DNA from: Cedecea colo
GTDB lineage: Bacteria > Pseudomonadota > Gammaproteobacteria > Enterobacterales > Enterobacteriaceae
Length of the DNA stretch: 64,000 nucleotides
Reading direction: 5' to 3'
Assembly: GCF_011808225.1 (NCBI RefSeq)
Contig: NZ_SOYS01000001.1
Coordinates: forward strand, 696,517-760,516
This document shows positions 17,869 through 27,487 of this stretch, one piece after another; position 1 is the first letter of the stretch; each line of letters starts with the position of its first letter. Below the pieces are notes generated by a model that did not search any database, was not told the origin of the DNA, and saw nothing but the letters and a program-made list of their open reading frames with translations. Position numbers and translations under genes: made by a program.

Positions 17869-19572
17869 ATGGTTATATTTACAAGAAAAACAAGCGCAGT
17901 TCCGCTGATAAAAACACTATTCTTATTCTTTTTAGTTTTTCACCTGCCACAGCTTAAGGCCCAATCTGTTAACCAGGTTATAAATCAGGTTGAGCAGGAT
18001 AAAGCGCGCCAGAAATCAGCAGAGCCACAGCAGAGCAATTTTCTTTCCCAAAGAAAAGCCGCTACTAAAACCACGCTTAGCTTTCCAGAAGAAGCTCTTT
18101 GTTTAGACATAGCCAAAGTTGTCATTATCAATACGGATGAAAAATTTGTTGCCGACTTTCTTACCGACTTAACTCACCAGGCTCAACATAAATGCCTTGG
18201 CGATAAAGGCATTCAGCTGTTGGAAAATGCAATACAGAATGAACTCATTAGTCGTGGATATATTACTACTCTTATTTATCTTCCCCGCCAGCATCTCTCT
18301 TCCGGCACGCTAACCTTTCAACTGGTTCCGGGAAAGGTTGGGAAAATCGCCCATTCTCCCATGAGCGACGGCTGGAGCAGCCTCGCAAACAACTTGCCGC
18401 TGCGCAGCGGCGATATTTTGCGCCTGTCCGATCTGGAGCAAGGCGCTGCTAATTTACAGCGAATCCCTGAAAGCCTGGCGAAGATTCAGCTATTACCCGG
18501 CTCACTTGATGGCGAAAGCGATATCTATGTGACTCATAAGCAGGACAAATACTGGCAGTTCAGCGGCTGGATGAACGATGCCGGTAGTCGTCATACCGGA
18601 CGCAACCAGAGCGGAGTGACTTTTTATCTGTACAACCCGACCAGCCTCAACGATATATTTTACATTTCACTTGGCCGCGATCTGGCATTTAATAACCATA
18701 ATAAAGGCAACCAGAATACCAGTATTTATTATTCCATTCCCTGGGGATACTGGTGGCTCGATCTGTATACCAGCCGTAGCCGCTATTTACAGACGCTGGA
18801 AGGCAACTGGTCGCAGTGGAAGTACCGTAGTCATTATGAATACTCCAGCGTCGAGCTTAATCGCATGCTGTCGCGCACGATGAACCAACAAACCAGCGTT
18901 GGCCTCCAGCTATTTAAAGGCAATTCCCGCTTTTATCTGGAGGATACTGAACTGCGGGTTATGCAGAAAGAAAATCCGGGCTGGAAACTGGCATTGCGCC
19001 ACCAGCACGGTTTTCCTGCTGCCGCAACGCTGACCACAATAGGGTTTCAGAACCGTCTGCGCTGGCTGGGCGATGGCAATACCGCAGAGCAAAAAAGCGG
19101 TCTTATCAGCAAACAGGCGCGTATATTTACCCTGGACAGTCAGGCACTCGTGAAAGTTGCGGCGGCAGGCCCGAATTTCAGCTATGCCCCGCACTTTAAT
19201 TTACAGGTTAGCCCTGATGTATTAACCACACAGAATAAATTCACCCTTGGCAACCGCTGGACCGTGCGTGGATTTGATGGTGAAAAGAGCCTGATACAAA
19301 ACCAGGGCTGGTATTTCAGCAATGATTTTAACTGGACCTTTCCGGGTACGGAGCAGCAGCTATATCTGGGGCTTGATATCGGCCGTATTATCGGTGCCAG
19401 CGATAGCGGTGACAGCGGAAGAACCCTCACCGGTAGCGTTATCGGCCTGCGAGGAGAGAAATGGCGGATTAATTATAATCTGTTCGCCGGCACGCCATTA
19501 TCGCGTCCCGATGGTTTCACCACAGACGATTTAAACCTTGGCTTCTCGTTGCAATGGAATTTCAGGAGGTAA
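17869..19572 (+). CDS. Two-partner secretion outer-membrane transporter (TpsB, ShlB/FhaC family)
   Basis: 567 residues with a signal peptide (hydrophobic residues 12-30, cleavage near LKA). An N-terminal POTRA region (LISRGYITTLIYLPRQHLSSGTLTFQLVPGKVG) precedes a 16-strand barrel; the conserved VRGF motif appears in NRWTVRGFDGEKSLI, and the protein ends with an aromatic strand NFRR. It should secrete the exoprotein encoded 84 bases downstream. Codon use and AT content differ from tpx and tyrR, suggesting the pair was acquired. No haemolysin-specific feature beyond family likeness. Confidence 0.85.
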   Translation: MVIFTRKTSAVPLIKTLFLFFLVFHLPQLKAQSVNQVINQVEQDKARQKSAEPQQSNFLSQRKAATKTTLSFPEEALCLDIAKVVIINTDEKFVADFLTDLTHQAQHKCLGDKGIQLLENAIQNELISRGYITTLIYLPRQHLSSGTLTFQLVPGKVGKIAHSPMSDGWSSLANNLPLRSGDILRLSDLEQGAANLQRIPESLAKIQLLPGSLDGESDIYVTHKQDKYWQFSGWMNDAGSRHTGRNQSGVTFYLYNPTSLNDIFYISLGRDLAFNNHNKGNQNTSIYYSIPWGYWWLDLYTSRSRYLQTLEGNWSQWKYRSHYEYSSVELNRMLSRTMNQQTSVGLQLFKGNSRFYLEDTELRVMQKENPGWKLALRHQHGFPAAATLTTIGFQNRLRWLGDGNTAEQKSGLISKQARIFTLDSQALVKVAAAGPNFSYAPHFNLQVSPDVLTTQNKFTLGNRWTVRGFDGEKSLIQNQGWYFSNDFNWTFPGTEQQLYLGLDIGRIIGASDSGDSGRTLTGSVIGLRGEKWRINYNLFAGTPLSRPDGFTTDDLNLGFSLQWNFRR

Positions 19573-19655
19573 AGAACAAAAACGTTTAACCGACAACAAA
19601 CGAAACAACGTTACATTAACACCACGCAAATTAAATTCATTTAAAGGAATAAATA

Positions 19656-21182
19656 ATGTTTAAGTTGAAAAAATCCCGGCTTATTTTATTAATAGCGCTA
19701 AGTTCATCTTCTGTTCTGGCGGATCCTTCCAGCTATACCCACATCAGTGGCGCAAAAGTGGTGGATATTAATTCTCCCAATGCCAGCGGCCTTTCCCATA
19801 ATATATACAAAGAGTTCAACGTTACGGAAAAAGGCCTGGTGCTCAACAACAGCAGTACGGATCGCAATGCCAACGTCGGGCGCATAGCTAAAAACGATAA
19901 TCTGGCCAACGGCGCGGCTTCGGTTATCCTCAATGAGGTTATCTCGAATAAAACCAGTTCCCTTAAGGGCTTTATCGAAGTGGCAGGCCAGAAAGCGGAT
20001 GTGATTATCGCTAACCCGAACGGTATTACCTGCTCCGGCTGTAGCTTTATTAACGCGGGTAATACCACGTTGACCACAGGTACGCCGCAGCTTAACGAAA
20101 ATGGTTTCCTGACAGGATACAATATCCGTGGCGGCGCCCTGACAATTGAAGGTAAAGGCCTGCAGCAGGAAAATTATGCCACCCTGCTGGCTAAAAGCAT
20201 TAAAATTAACGGCCATATTCAGGCTAAAGGCGTCCAGGCAAGGGCCGGGAAATTCGATATCAACCACCAAACCGGTGAAGTAATTTCCTATAATAGCGGC
20301 TTCGATTTAGCGGATCTCTTTTTTCCCGAATATTCTATTGATGTGAGTTCCCTCGGCGGAATCAAGGCTAACAGCATTGAACTTATCGGTAACGCCGCCG
20401 GCATTGGCGTACGTAATGCCGGCAACCTCGTCGGGCAGAATATCTCTATCCTCAGCAATAATAAGTTGGTTAACGACGGGAAAATTGATGGCCAACAGCG
20501 TGTGACCCTCCAGGGCTTTAAGGATGTGGAAAACACCGGAACTCTAACTTCTGCCGGGACGCTGAACGGCATTTCCATTAGAGGGAAAATCCAGAACACC
20601 GGTACTATCACGGCAGGTCAATCCGCTACGTTGCAGGTCGTCAATGGAAATATCAATAACCAGGGAGAGATAACCGCGCCAACGCTGGTTATTGCCGCTG
20701 TGGATGAAAATTTAAAAACAACTACCGCTGCCGGTACAATCACTAACGGAGGCCAAATCAATACCACAAAAGGTCAGTTTTTTGCTAAGAGCTTCGAACA
20801 AGCCGGGAATCTGGAAGCGGCCGATACCGCAATGATAATGGCGAATGATGTCAATAATTCTGGCTTCATAAAAGGCGCGCAGGTTTGGATAACAACCTCC
20901 AACCTTGTAAACGCCAATAAAGCAACAATTGCAGCCAGCCAGTTACTTAACGTTGACGCTCGCGGTGACCTTAAGAATACAGGGCTACTGCAATCTTCAG
21001 ATCGAATGGCGCTAAACGTCGCCGGTAAACTGGAAAATACCGGCGAGTGCGTTATGTGGTTCTGTAAATCAGGCACTATTGAAGCCAGAACCATGCGCAT
21101 CAATGCCCCTTACACTAAAAGGGCTCAGGATATCGGCGGAAATGTGATCTTCACTAAAATGGTCTTCAATAAAGCTGAATAA
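19656..21182 (+). CDS. Short two-partner secretion exoprotein (TpsA)
   Basis: 508 residues with a signal peptide (to about residue 22). The TPS secretion domain covers about 25-270 and contains NPNGI at 120-124 and a CSGC pair at 126-129, as in haemolysin/haemagglutinin exoproteins. The remainder is beta-helix-like repeat (NTGTLTSAGTLNG, NTGTITAGQ, INNQGEITAP). It ends without any toxin, adhesin or protease domain; most TpsA proteins exceed 1,000 residues. Two further cysteines (ECVMWFC) lie near the C-terminus. It is either a complete mini-exoprotein or a truncated one, but the terminator 12 bases after the stop suggests a settled end. Target unknown. Confidence 0.8.
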   Translation: MFKLKKSRLILLIALSSSSVLADPSSYTHISGAKVVDINSPNASGLSHNIYKEFNVTEKGLVLNNSSTDRNANVGRIAKNDNLANGAASVILNEVISNKTSSLKGFIEVAGQKADVIIANPNGITCSGCSFINAGNTTLTTGTPQLNENGFLTGYNIRGGALTIEGKGLQQENYATLLAKSIKINGHIQAKGVQARAGKFDINHQTGEVISYNSGFDLADLFFPEYSIDVSSLGGIKANSIELIGNAAGIGVRNAGNLVGQNISILSNNKLVNDGKIDGQQRVTLQGFKDVENTGTLTSAGTLNGISIRGKIQNTGTITAGQSATLQVVNGNINNQGEITAPTLVIAAVDENLKTTTAAGTITNGGQINTTKGQFFAKSFEQAGNLEAADTAMIMANDVNNSGFIKGAQVWITTSNLVNANKATIAASQLLNVDARGDLKNTGLLQSSDRMALNVAGKLENTGECVMWFCKSGTIEARTMRINAPYTKRAQDIGGNVIFTKMVFNKAE

Positions 21183-21194
21183 ATTATTTCGCTT

Positions 21195-21223
21195 ATCCAG
21201 CGCGGCTCCCCGCGCTGGATTTT
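21195..21223. terminator. Strong terminator between tpsA and tyrR
   Basis: Perfect 11-bp stem ATCCAGCGCGG/CCGCGCTGGAT with a CTCC loop, followed by TTTTC on the plus strand. It sits between the convergent tpsA and tyrR stops and may serve both. Confidence 0.75.
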
Positions 21224-21255
21224 CAGGCGCATCGCGAATGCACGCGATGTGCTTT

Positions 21256-22821
21256 TTACTCTGCTTCTTTGCGCTGCTGGCTTAAGCCATATTCGCGCAG
21301 CTTATTGGCAATCGCGGTATGCGACACGCCAAGGCGTTTTGCCAGTTTGCGGGTGCTTGGGTAAGTACGATAAAGCTGGGTCAGGACGGAACGTTCAAAG
21401 CGCCGTGAAATATCATCTAACGTTCCTTCCATCGCTTCTTCCCCAACGGCCAGACTTGCGGTATCAAAGTCAGGCAGCAGGATATCCTGCGGGCGCAACT
21501 CGTAGCCCTCCAGTTGGGTTAACGCGCGATAGATAGCATTTTTCAACTGACGGACATTGCCCGGCCAACCGTAACGCGTTAATACGCTACTGAGATCGTT
21601 TGCCAGCTTAGGACGCGGTACGCCCTGCTCATCGGCAAAGCGCGCCACAAACAGTTCGGTGAGCGGCATAATATCCTGCGGGCGATCGCGCAGCGGCGGC
21701 AGGTTGAGCGTTAGCACATTCAGGCGATAATACAGATCCTCGCGGAACTCGCCTTTCTGCACCAGCTCCACCAGATTTTTCTGCGTGGCGCAAATCACGC
21801 GCACATCAACATGCACCTCATGCTCTTCCCCCACGCGACGGAACGTCCCATCGTTGAGAAAACGCAGCAGTTTGGTTTGCATACGCGGTGACATTTCACC
21901 GATCTCGTCGAGCAATACCGAACCGCCGTTTGCCTGCTCAAAGAAGCCTTTTTTCCCTTCGACGGCGTTGGCATAGGCTCCCGGCGCGTGGCCGAACAGT
22001 TCGCTTTCAACCACATCATCCGGCATCGAACCGCAGTTCAGCGCCAGATAAGGTTTTTGCGCGCGCGGGCTGCTGAGATGGCAGGCGTGGGCGAGCAAAT
22101 CTTTGCCGGTGCCGGTGTCGCCAACGATTAACAGCGGAGCGTTAAGCAGCGCCAGCTTATGCGCCTGTTCAACGACGTGACGCATTTTCGGACTGACCGC
22201 AATAATCTGGCCAAACGCGCTGGTATCGGTCTGAGTAATATTCTGTAGCTGACGACCCATACGCACCGTGGAACGCAGCATCACGACCGCGCCAACCAGC
22301 ATCGGCAGTTTATCTTCACCGTCCAGATGCACCGGCGTGATTTCCATCAGGAAATTCTGTCCGTTGATGACGACGTGTTCGGTATGGGAATCCGCAGGCG
22401 CGCCTTCCAGCCAGCGCATAAAGTTGAACCCGTTGATAAGACTTGCCGCGTTATGGTTACGCAGCTTGTCTTCGCCCTGCCCGAACAGCGCGCAGCTTGC
22501 CGGGTTGGCCAGTTCGACTTTGCTTTTCATATCCAGAGACAGCACGGGCTCTGGCAGCGCTTCAAGCAGCGCGCTCAGCGCGCGATGCTCACGCTCGGAA
22601 GGCATCCACGGCACCGTGCGAACGTCCTTCACGCCCGGTATGCGACGGATTTCAGCCATAAGGCTGCTGAATGAGTCGAAATCCAGGGTTGAGAAATTCA
22701 GGTAAATGAGCCCAATAGGGTCAATTTCTATGCCTCGTAAATCAATACCACGCAACACTAATAGATCGAGTAATTCGCGTGTCAGACCAAGGCGGTCTTC
22801 ACAAAAGACTTCCAGACGCAT
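21256..22821 (-). CDS. tyrR: Aromatic amino acid regulator TyrR
   Basis: 521 residues (E. coli 513). N-terminal ACT domain (MRLEVFCEDRLGLTRELLDLL), PAS domain (about 78-180), AAA+ domain with Walker A GDTGTGKD and Walker B LLDEIGEM, and a C-terminal HTH (STRKLAKRLGVSHTAIANKL). As in other TyrR proteins the sigma-54 contact loop GAFTGA is replaced (GHAPGAYAN), fitting its action on sigma-70 promoters. It controls aromatic amino acid synthesis and transport with Tyr, Phe or Trp as cofactor. Preceded by ycjX-ycjF as in relatives. Confidence 0.96.
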   Translation of the reverse strand: MRLEVFCEDRLGLTRELLDLLVLRGIDLRGIEIDPIGLIYLNFSTLDFDSFSSLMAEIRRIPGVKDVRTVPWMPSEREHRALSALLEALPEPVLSLDMKSKVELANPASCALFGQGEDKLRNHNAASLINGFNFMRWLEGAPADSHTEHVVINGQNFLMEITPVHLDGEDKLPMLVGAVVMLRSTVRMGRQLQNITQTDTSAFGQIIAVSPKMRHVVEQAHKLALLNAPLLIVGDTGTGKDLLAHACHLSSPRAQKPYLALNCGSMPDDVVESELFGHAPGAYANAVEGKKGFFEQANGGSVLLDEIGEMSPRMQTKLLRFLNDGTFRRVGEEHEVHVDVRVICATQKNLVELVQKGEFREDLYYRLNVLTLNLPPLRDRPQDIMPLTELFVARFADEQGVPRPKLANDLSSVLTRYGWPGNVRQLKNAIYRALTQLEGYELRPQDILLPDFDTASLAVGEEAMEGTLDDISRRFERSVLTQLYRTYPSTRKLAKRLGVSHTAIANKLREYGLSQQRKEAE

Positions 22822-22979
22822 GGAGGTGACCTTTCTTCGCTTTAAAACGGAACCATTGGGTGAAGTAATAATACTCCAGATACCTGCGGGTCAGAAGAGA
22901 TGTGTGAAGAAAAGTTGACAGATAAGTCTCTGAATGGGGTAAAGCCGTAAAGCCAGACGGTCACGGCGTTACCCAATTG

Positions 22980-24044
22980 TCACATCGGGGGTTTGGTTTT
23001 GCTCTTGCTCATCGTTTCCTTGAGCTGCACCAGCAGCTGACGACGAAAGTCCCCAAGGCGTGGTTTATCGTTCTCCATCCATGGTAACGGGCGGCAAAGC
23101 TCCATGGCTTTGATACCAAGGCGCGCGGTAAGCAAGCCGGCGCCGATCCCCTGTGCGGCGCGTGCAGAAAGACGAGCGGCAATATCCTGTCCAACCCAAT
23201 CCATCCCTACCTCACGCACCAGTTCGCTTGCGCCTGCGAACGCGATGTTCAGTAACACCAGGCGGAACAGGCGAAGGCGACTGAAATACCCCAGTTCAAT
23301 GCCGTACAGCGTGGCGATGCGGTTGATCAGGCGCAGGTTGCGCCAGGCAATAAACGCCATATCCACCAGCGCCAGCGGGCTGACGGCGATCATCAAAGTT
23401 GACTCGGCTGCGGAACGGCTGATTTCCCGACGAGCCTGGCCATCCAGCACCGGCTGCACCAGCCGAGCATAAAGCGCGACGATTTCGCGATCGTTTTGCG
23501 TTTCGTGAATGGATGCGTACCAGCGCTGCAATGCCGGATGCCCCTGATCCAGGCCAGCCTGTCGCGCCAGTTTTTCACAGAAAGCACGGCCTTTGCCGAT
23601 GCTGTGGCCGTTGAGTAAATCCCGTGCTTCATCTCGTTCTTCTGCACGCTGGCGCAGGCGCCACAACCGCCGCCATTCCGTTGCGATGGAGCCAACGCCA
23701 GCCGCAATAATTAAGCCGCCTGCGATGCCGCCGCCCAGCGCAATCCAGTCATGGGCGACGTACGCGTTATGCGTCCACTGCACGCCCTGGGCAACAACGC
23801 TGATGCCAAATAATCCCAGCCCGGCGGTAACCATGCGCCGCCAGATGCTGCGCTTCGGACGCAGCGCCGCGTCCACGACGGCTTCGGCCTGGGTTTCTTC
23901 CTCCGCGTCATCAGGCGTTGCCAGCGCGGGAGTAAATTTCTGCGCTTCTGGCTCGCTGAAGGCGTGCGCGGTTTTGTAAGCCTGTTCTTTTTCGACTTCC
24001 AGCGGCTGGGCGAAGTCGATCCGTGGTTTCAGGGGTTCGTTCAT
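22980..24044 (-). CDS. ycjF: Inner-membrane protein YcjF (DUF697)
   Basis: 354 residues: a soluble N-terminal stretch, two membrane helices near residues 70-120 ([17 protein letters not shown] and [18 protein letters not shown]), and a C-terminal DUF697 region ([38 protein letters not shown]). Its start overlaps the ycjX stop by four bases (ATGA), so the two are translationally coupled. ycjX-ycjF are linked to the Psp/heat-shock response in enterobacteria. The molecular role is unknown. Confidence 0.92.
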   Translation of the reverse strand: MNEPLKPRIDFAQPLEVEKEQAYKTAHAFSEPEAQKFTPALATPDDAEEETQAEAVVDAALRPKRSIWRRMVTAGLGLFGISVVAQGVQWTHNAYVAHDWIALGGGIAGGLIIAAGVGSIATEWRRLWRLRQRAEERDEARDLLNGHSIGKGRAFCEKLARQAGLDQGHPALQRWYASIHETQNDREIVALYARLVQPVLDGQARREISRSAAESTLMIAVSPLALVDMAFIAWRNLRLINRIATLYGIELGYFSRLRLFRLVLLNIAFAGASELVREVGMDWVGQDIAARLSARAAQGIGAGLLTARLGIKAMELCRPLPWMENDKPRLGDFRRQLLVQLKETMSKSKTKPPM

Positions 24045-25438
24045 CGCAGTTTATCCCCAATTAAAAATTCCAGCGCCGCATCCAGACGGATGTGCGGCAA
24101 TGGCCTGTCGACATCCATCGCCTGCGGACGAAATTGTTCAAACTGAAAGCCCTGTTTTTCCCAGAAAGCGCTGCCCGGAAGGCGCGCCGGAACTTCACCA
24201 GGATAAACGGTCAGCGGCGCGCCATCGCTTAAGCGATGCCCTCGCAGCGCAGGAATTTGCTCACCCTGTACATCAATCAGGCCACTTTGCGTCGCCTGTA
24301 CCGAGGCAATCCCCATGCACTCGCGTTCAATACCTTCAAACGCGGCGTTCTGCCAGGCGTCCTGCACCAGCTGCTGCAACAACGAAACCATGTTGGCATG
24401 CTGATCGACGGTTACGTGATCGGCTTTGGTGGCCGCAAACAGCAGCCTGTCGATGACCGGAGAGAAAAGCCTGCGGAATAACGTGCGCTGCCCGTACTGG
24501 AAGCTCTGCATAAGCTGGGTCAGCGCAAGACGCATATCATTGAACGCCTGTGGCCCGCTGTTAAGCGGTTGCAGACAGTCCACCAGCACGATTTGTCTGT
24601 CGAAACGCAGGAAGTGGTTCTTATAAAAGCCCTTCACTACTTTTTCGCAGTAATAGTCAAAGCGTGAGCGCAGCATGCCGAGGTTGGTGGTTTTATCCGC
24701 CTGGGCGAGTTTAGATTCGCCAAATTTATCGACGTCCGGCCACGGGAAAAATTGCAGCGCAGGCGCACCGGCCATATCGCCCGGCAGGACAAAACGGCCC
24801 GGCTGGATAAAGTGCAGCCCCTCTTGTTTGCAGCGCAGCAGATAATCTGTCCAGGCTTCGGAGATGGCCGCCAGAAGATTTTCATCGGCCGGAGCAAAGG
24901 GATCTAAATCGGCACATAATTTACGCCAGACGGCAGACCATTCGGCCCTGTCGCCCTGCAACAGGCCGGTCATCTGGCGCGACCAGCTTAAATAATCCTG
25001 CGCCAGCATCGGCAAGTCCAGCAGCCATTCGCCCGGATAATCTACAATTTCCAGGTACAGCGTGGAGGTATCTTTGAAGTGTCGCAGCAGGGAATCGTTA
25101 GAGCGATAGCGCAGCGCAAGGCGCATTTCGCTGACGCCGCGAGTCGGCGTTGGCCAGCCCGGCGGGTTGCCATAGAGCTGTGCCAATCCTTCATCATAGG
25201 TGAAACGCTGAATGCCTAAATCACGCTGTGGCACGCGCTTAACGCCGAGCAGCCGCTCTTCACGCACCGCGCTCAGCATCGGCAGCCGCGCGCCATTGTT
25301 GACGCTCAGCAGCTGGTTAACCATCGCGGTAATAAACGCCGTTTTACCGCTGCGGCTCAGACCGGTGACCGCCAGCCGCAGGTGCCTGTCCACGCCGCGG
25401 TTCATAAGCGCATTCAGTTCATTCTTGAGTCTGTTCAT
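24041..25438 (-). CDS. ycjX: YcjX GTP-binding stress protein
   Basis: The start chosen is ATG 25438 with AGGA upstream, giving [19 protein letters not shown] and exactly 465 residues as in E. coli; a start 27 bases earlier is possible. DUF463 P-loop protein with Walker [11 protein letters not shown] near residue 25, [13 protein letters not shown], and TKADHV as a G4-like motif. Family structures bind GDP/GTP. It sits directly downstream of pspD, with no pspE between, so it is probably read from the psp promoter as well as its own. Confidence 0.93.
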   Translation of the reverse strand: MNRLKNELNALMNRGVDRHLRLAVTGLSRSGKTAFITAMVNQLLSVNNGARLPMLSAVREERLLGVKRVPQRDLGIQRFTYDEGLAQLYGNPPGWPTPTRGVSEMRLALRYRSNDSLLRHFKDTSTLYLEIVDYPGEWLLDLPMLAQDYLSWSRQMTGLLQGDRAEWSAVWRKLCADLDPFAPADENLLAAISEAWTDYLLRCKQEGLHFIQPGRFVLPGDMAGAPALQFFPWPDVDKFGESKLAQADKTTNLGMLRSRFDYYCEKVVKGFYKNHFLRFDRQIVLVDCLQPLNSGPQAFNDMRLALTQLMQSFQYGQRTLFRRLFSPVIDRLLFAATKADHVTVDQHANMVSLLQQLVQDAWQNAAFEGIERECMGIASVQATQSGLIDVQGEQIPALRGHRLSDGAPLTVYPGEVPARLPGSAFWEKQGFQFEQFRPQAMDVDRPLPHIRLDAALEFLIGDKLR

Positions 25439-25548
25439 ATGCGTCCTGGTTGCCCCCATTTTCATTCATGGGAAAAATTTCTTCACTGATTGTAATAAAT
25501 AAAGATTGGGAATAGCGAATCAAAGGCGCAAACGATAAAAACGGCGCG

Positions 25549-25770
25549 CTATTTGGCGTTGAAACGAGCAGAAGCTTTCCGCAGCATACGGGATACCAGC
25601 GGCTCAATTGTCAGCGCCAGCAGCATTTTCAGCGGACGGCGCGCCACAGACTTCACGGCCCAGCCCGCGACGCCCGCAGGGCCGTAACGTAAAGCGACAA
25701 GGAGTACCAGCTTACCGGCAATTTTCAGGCCCGGTTTTGCTTTCTGGCTGGCGGTGCGGAAGGTGGTCAT
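25549..25770 (-). CDS. pspD: Phage shock protein D
   Basis: 73 residues, the same length as E. coli PspD, with the shared core [34 protein letters not shown] small amphipathic/inner-membrane peripheral protein of the Psp envelope-stress system. Separated from pspC by 224 bases that contain a tandem repeat array, much wider than usual for this operon. Confidence 0.9.
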   Translation of the reverse strand: MTTFRTASQKAKPGLKIAGKLVLLVALRYGPAGVAGWAVKSVARRPLKMLLALTIEPLVSRMLRKASARFNAK

Positions 25771-25854
25771 AGTGTCTCCGGGAAGCGGTTAAAAGTTGAT
25801 GTGAGTCTGGTGGTTTACGGGGAAGTCACAAAGCCCTAACTCCCGCTTTCTCTC

Positions 25855-25978
25855 CTCTCCCTCGGAGAAAGAATCCCTGATTTTTTCCCTCTCCCTCGGA
25901 GAAAGAATTCCCTGATTTTTTCCCTCTCCCTCGGAGAAAGAATTCCCTGATTTTTTCCCTCTCCCTTAAGGGAGAGGG
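25855..25978. repeat. 35-bp tandem repeat array inside the psp operon
   Basis: Two identical 35-bp copies (25887-25921, 25922-25956) are preceded by a 32-bp near-copy (25855-25886) and followed by a diverged end that forms a 22-bp perfect palindrome (arms CCCTCTCCCTT, 25957-25978). Each unit reads CCCTCTCCCTCGGAGAAAGA followed by an ATTCCCTGA-T6 part. The array lies between pspC and pspD and would be transcribed within the operon. No variable spacers, so not CRISPR. Confidence 0.9.
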
Positions 25979-25994
25979 CCAGGGCGAGGATGGT

Positions 25995-26354
25995 TTAAAG
26001 CTGGCGGAAGCGGCTGCGCAGCGTGAAGGTATCAGACGTTATGTAGCGTTCCATGGAACGTAAACGCTGTTCTCCCGCGGCCAGTTGCGCATCAACTTCA
26101 TCAAGCAGCTCGCGGCTTGTTGGCTGAACCTTCTCCCGATCGGCGCCTTGCGGCATTGGATCAAGAATAAACGTTAACGCGATATAGGCCACCATCACAA
26201 AAAAGAACAGGCCAAAAATCATCGATAAAATTACGATCAGGCGTACCAGTTTCACCGGCACATCCAGATATTGCGCAATACCCGCGCAAACGCCCTTCAG
26301 CATCCCTTTTTCAGGGATACGCCACAATTTGCGACCGGAAAATGAATTCACCAT
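25995..26354 (-). CDS. pspC: Phage shock protein C
   Basis: 119 residues with the PspC domain: KLWRIPEKGMLKGVCAGIAQYLDVPVKLVRLI, then a membrane helix (VILSMIFGLFFFVMVAYIALTFIL) and a cytoplasmic or periplasmic tail with helical RELLDEVDAQLAAGEQRLRSME. PspC with PspB senses inner-membrane damage and recruits PspA away from PspF. Its start codon shares one base with the pspB stop. Confidence 0.95.
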   Translation of the reverse strand: MVNSFSGRKLWRIPEKGMLKGVCAGIAQYLDVPVKLVRLIVILSMIFGLFFFVMVAYIALTFILDPMPQGADREKVQPTSRELLDEVDAQLAAGEQRLRSMERYITSDTFTLRSRFRQL

Positions 26355-26581
26355 TATTTGTCTCTCCAGTTCGGATGCTCAGCATCAAGGATCTGCTCCA
26401 GCGCCTGAATTCGATCCCGCATGCGCTTTGCCTCGTCAGTGAGCTGCGCCAGCCGCTGTTGTTCGCTCTGTAAAAGCTGACCGCCATTTACCGCACGATT
26501 GTTGTAGTGCAACCACAGCCAGATGGGGGCGACGAATAACACAAAAATCGTTAGCGGTATGGCCAGAAAAAGCGCGCTCAT
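26354..26581 (-). CDS. pspB: Phage shock protein B
   Basis: 75 residues: an N-terminal membrane helix (ALFLAIPLTIFVLFVAPIWLWLHY) followed by a coiled coil (QQRLAQLTDEAKRMRDRIQALEQIL). PspB partners PspC in signalling envelope stress. Second gene of the operon, 61 bases after pspA. Confidence 0.95.
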   Translation of the reverse strand: MSALFLAIPLTIFVLFVAPIWLWLHYNNRAVNGGQLLQSEQQRLAQLTDEAKRMRDRIQALEQILDAEHPNWRDK

Positions 26582-26642
26582 GTGTACTCCTTACAAGTCA
26601 GACGAACTGCGGTGTGCCGCGCACAGCCGCAGTCGTGAAAAA

Positions 26643-27314
26643 TTAACCGCGATCCTGGGCGTTCATTTTTGCTTTCAGCGCCGCCAGCTGCTCGCTGATT
26701 TCATCGTCGGCTTTCAGTTCGGCAAACTGCGTATCAAGGTTTTTCTGTTTGCCGAAGCTGTGGCTTTCAGCTTCTGATTCCATCTGGTCGATACGACGTT
26801 CAAAGGATTCAAAACGCGCCATCGCTTCATCCAGCTTACCGCTGTCCAGCTGACGGCGCACGTCACGGGAAGACGAGGCGGCCTGGTGGCGCAGCGTTAA
26901 CGCCTGCTGGCGCGCGCGGGTTTCGCTGAGTTTATTTTCCAGCTCGCCAATTTCTTTTTTCATCCGCGCCAGGGTTTCATCGACATGCACCACTTCCTCT
27001 TCCAGGGTGGCTACCAGGTCGGTTAATTTTTGCTTTTCGATAAGCGCGGCACGGGCCAGATCTTCTTTATCTTTACGCAGTGCCAGTTCCGCTTTTTCCT
27101 GCCATTCAGCCTGCTGAGCGGTGGCCTGTTCTACGCGACGAGAAAGCTGTTTCTTTTCAGCCAGCGCGCGGGCCGAGGTGGAGCGCACTTCAACGAGCGT
27201 GTCTTCCATCTCCTGAATCATCAGGCGCACCAGCTTCTGCGGGTCTTCCGCTTTTTCCAGCAGCGAGTTGATGTTGGCATTCACGATATCGGCAAAACGA
27301 GAAAAAATACCCAT
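26643..27314 (-). CDS. pspA: Phage shock protein A
   Basis: 223 residues, the PspA/IM30 fold: an N-terminal amphipathic helix ([25 protein letters not shown]) then long coiled coils through residue ~185. PspA binds and inhibits PspF in resting cells and, when stress arises, oligomerises on the membrane to protect it. First gene of the operon; a sigma-54 promoter is seen 59 bases upstream. Confidence 0.97.
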   Translation of the reverse strand: MGIFSRFADIVNANINSLLEKAEDPQKLVRLMIQEMEDTLVEVRSTSARALAEKKQLSRRVEQATAQQAEWQEKAELALRKDKEDLARAALIEKQKLTDLVATLEEEVVHVDETLARMKKEIGELENKLSETRARQQALTLRHQAASSSRDVRRQLDSGKLDEAMARFESFERRIDQMESEAESHSFGKQKNLDTQFAELKADDEISEQLAALKAKMNAQDRG

Positions 27315-27372
27315 AATTCAATCCTCTTTAATCATTATTTCAGGTGCCCGGCACCCTGCACGCAATGAATAA

Positions 27373-27389
27373 TACAATTGCCGTGCCAA
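27373..27389 (-). promoter_or_regulatory. Sigma-54 promoter of pspA
   Basis: Minus strand reads TTGGCAC-GGCAA-TTGTA: a perfect -24 element and a -12 element with TTG, separated as in the sigma-54 consensus. The same -12 variant (TTGTA) is known from the E. coli pspA promoter. PspF, encoded divergently, should activate it from sites further upstream. Confidence 0.85.
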
Positions 27390-27426
27390 CTTTTTATCTG
27401 TTTGATTTTCAATAAACTGTTTAAAT

Positions 27427-27454
27427 TTGACTCTTGGCCTGTCGCGTTTATAGT
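27427..27454 (+). promoter_or_regulatory. Sigma-70 promoter of pspF
   Basis: TTGACT (27427-27432), a 16-base spacer and TATAGT (27449-27454) face pspF, whose ATG is 34 bases downstream. It lies in the region where PspF activator sites for pspA would be, consistent with negative autoregulation of pspF. Confidence 0.65.
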
Positions 27455-27487
27455 GGTTTTATTCGCTAACAGTTGGTTAATTTCATC

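Noticed and set aside
19656-21182. TpsA as a contact-dependent inhibition (CdiA) toxin with immunity gene
   Set aside because: The protein stops at 508 residues with no VENN-type junction or toxin domain, and no small ORF follows before the terminator and tyrR.
25855-25978. Possible CRISPR array
   Set aside because: The 35-bp units abut with no unique spacers, and no cas genes are in the window.
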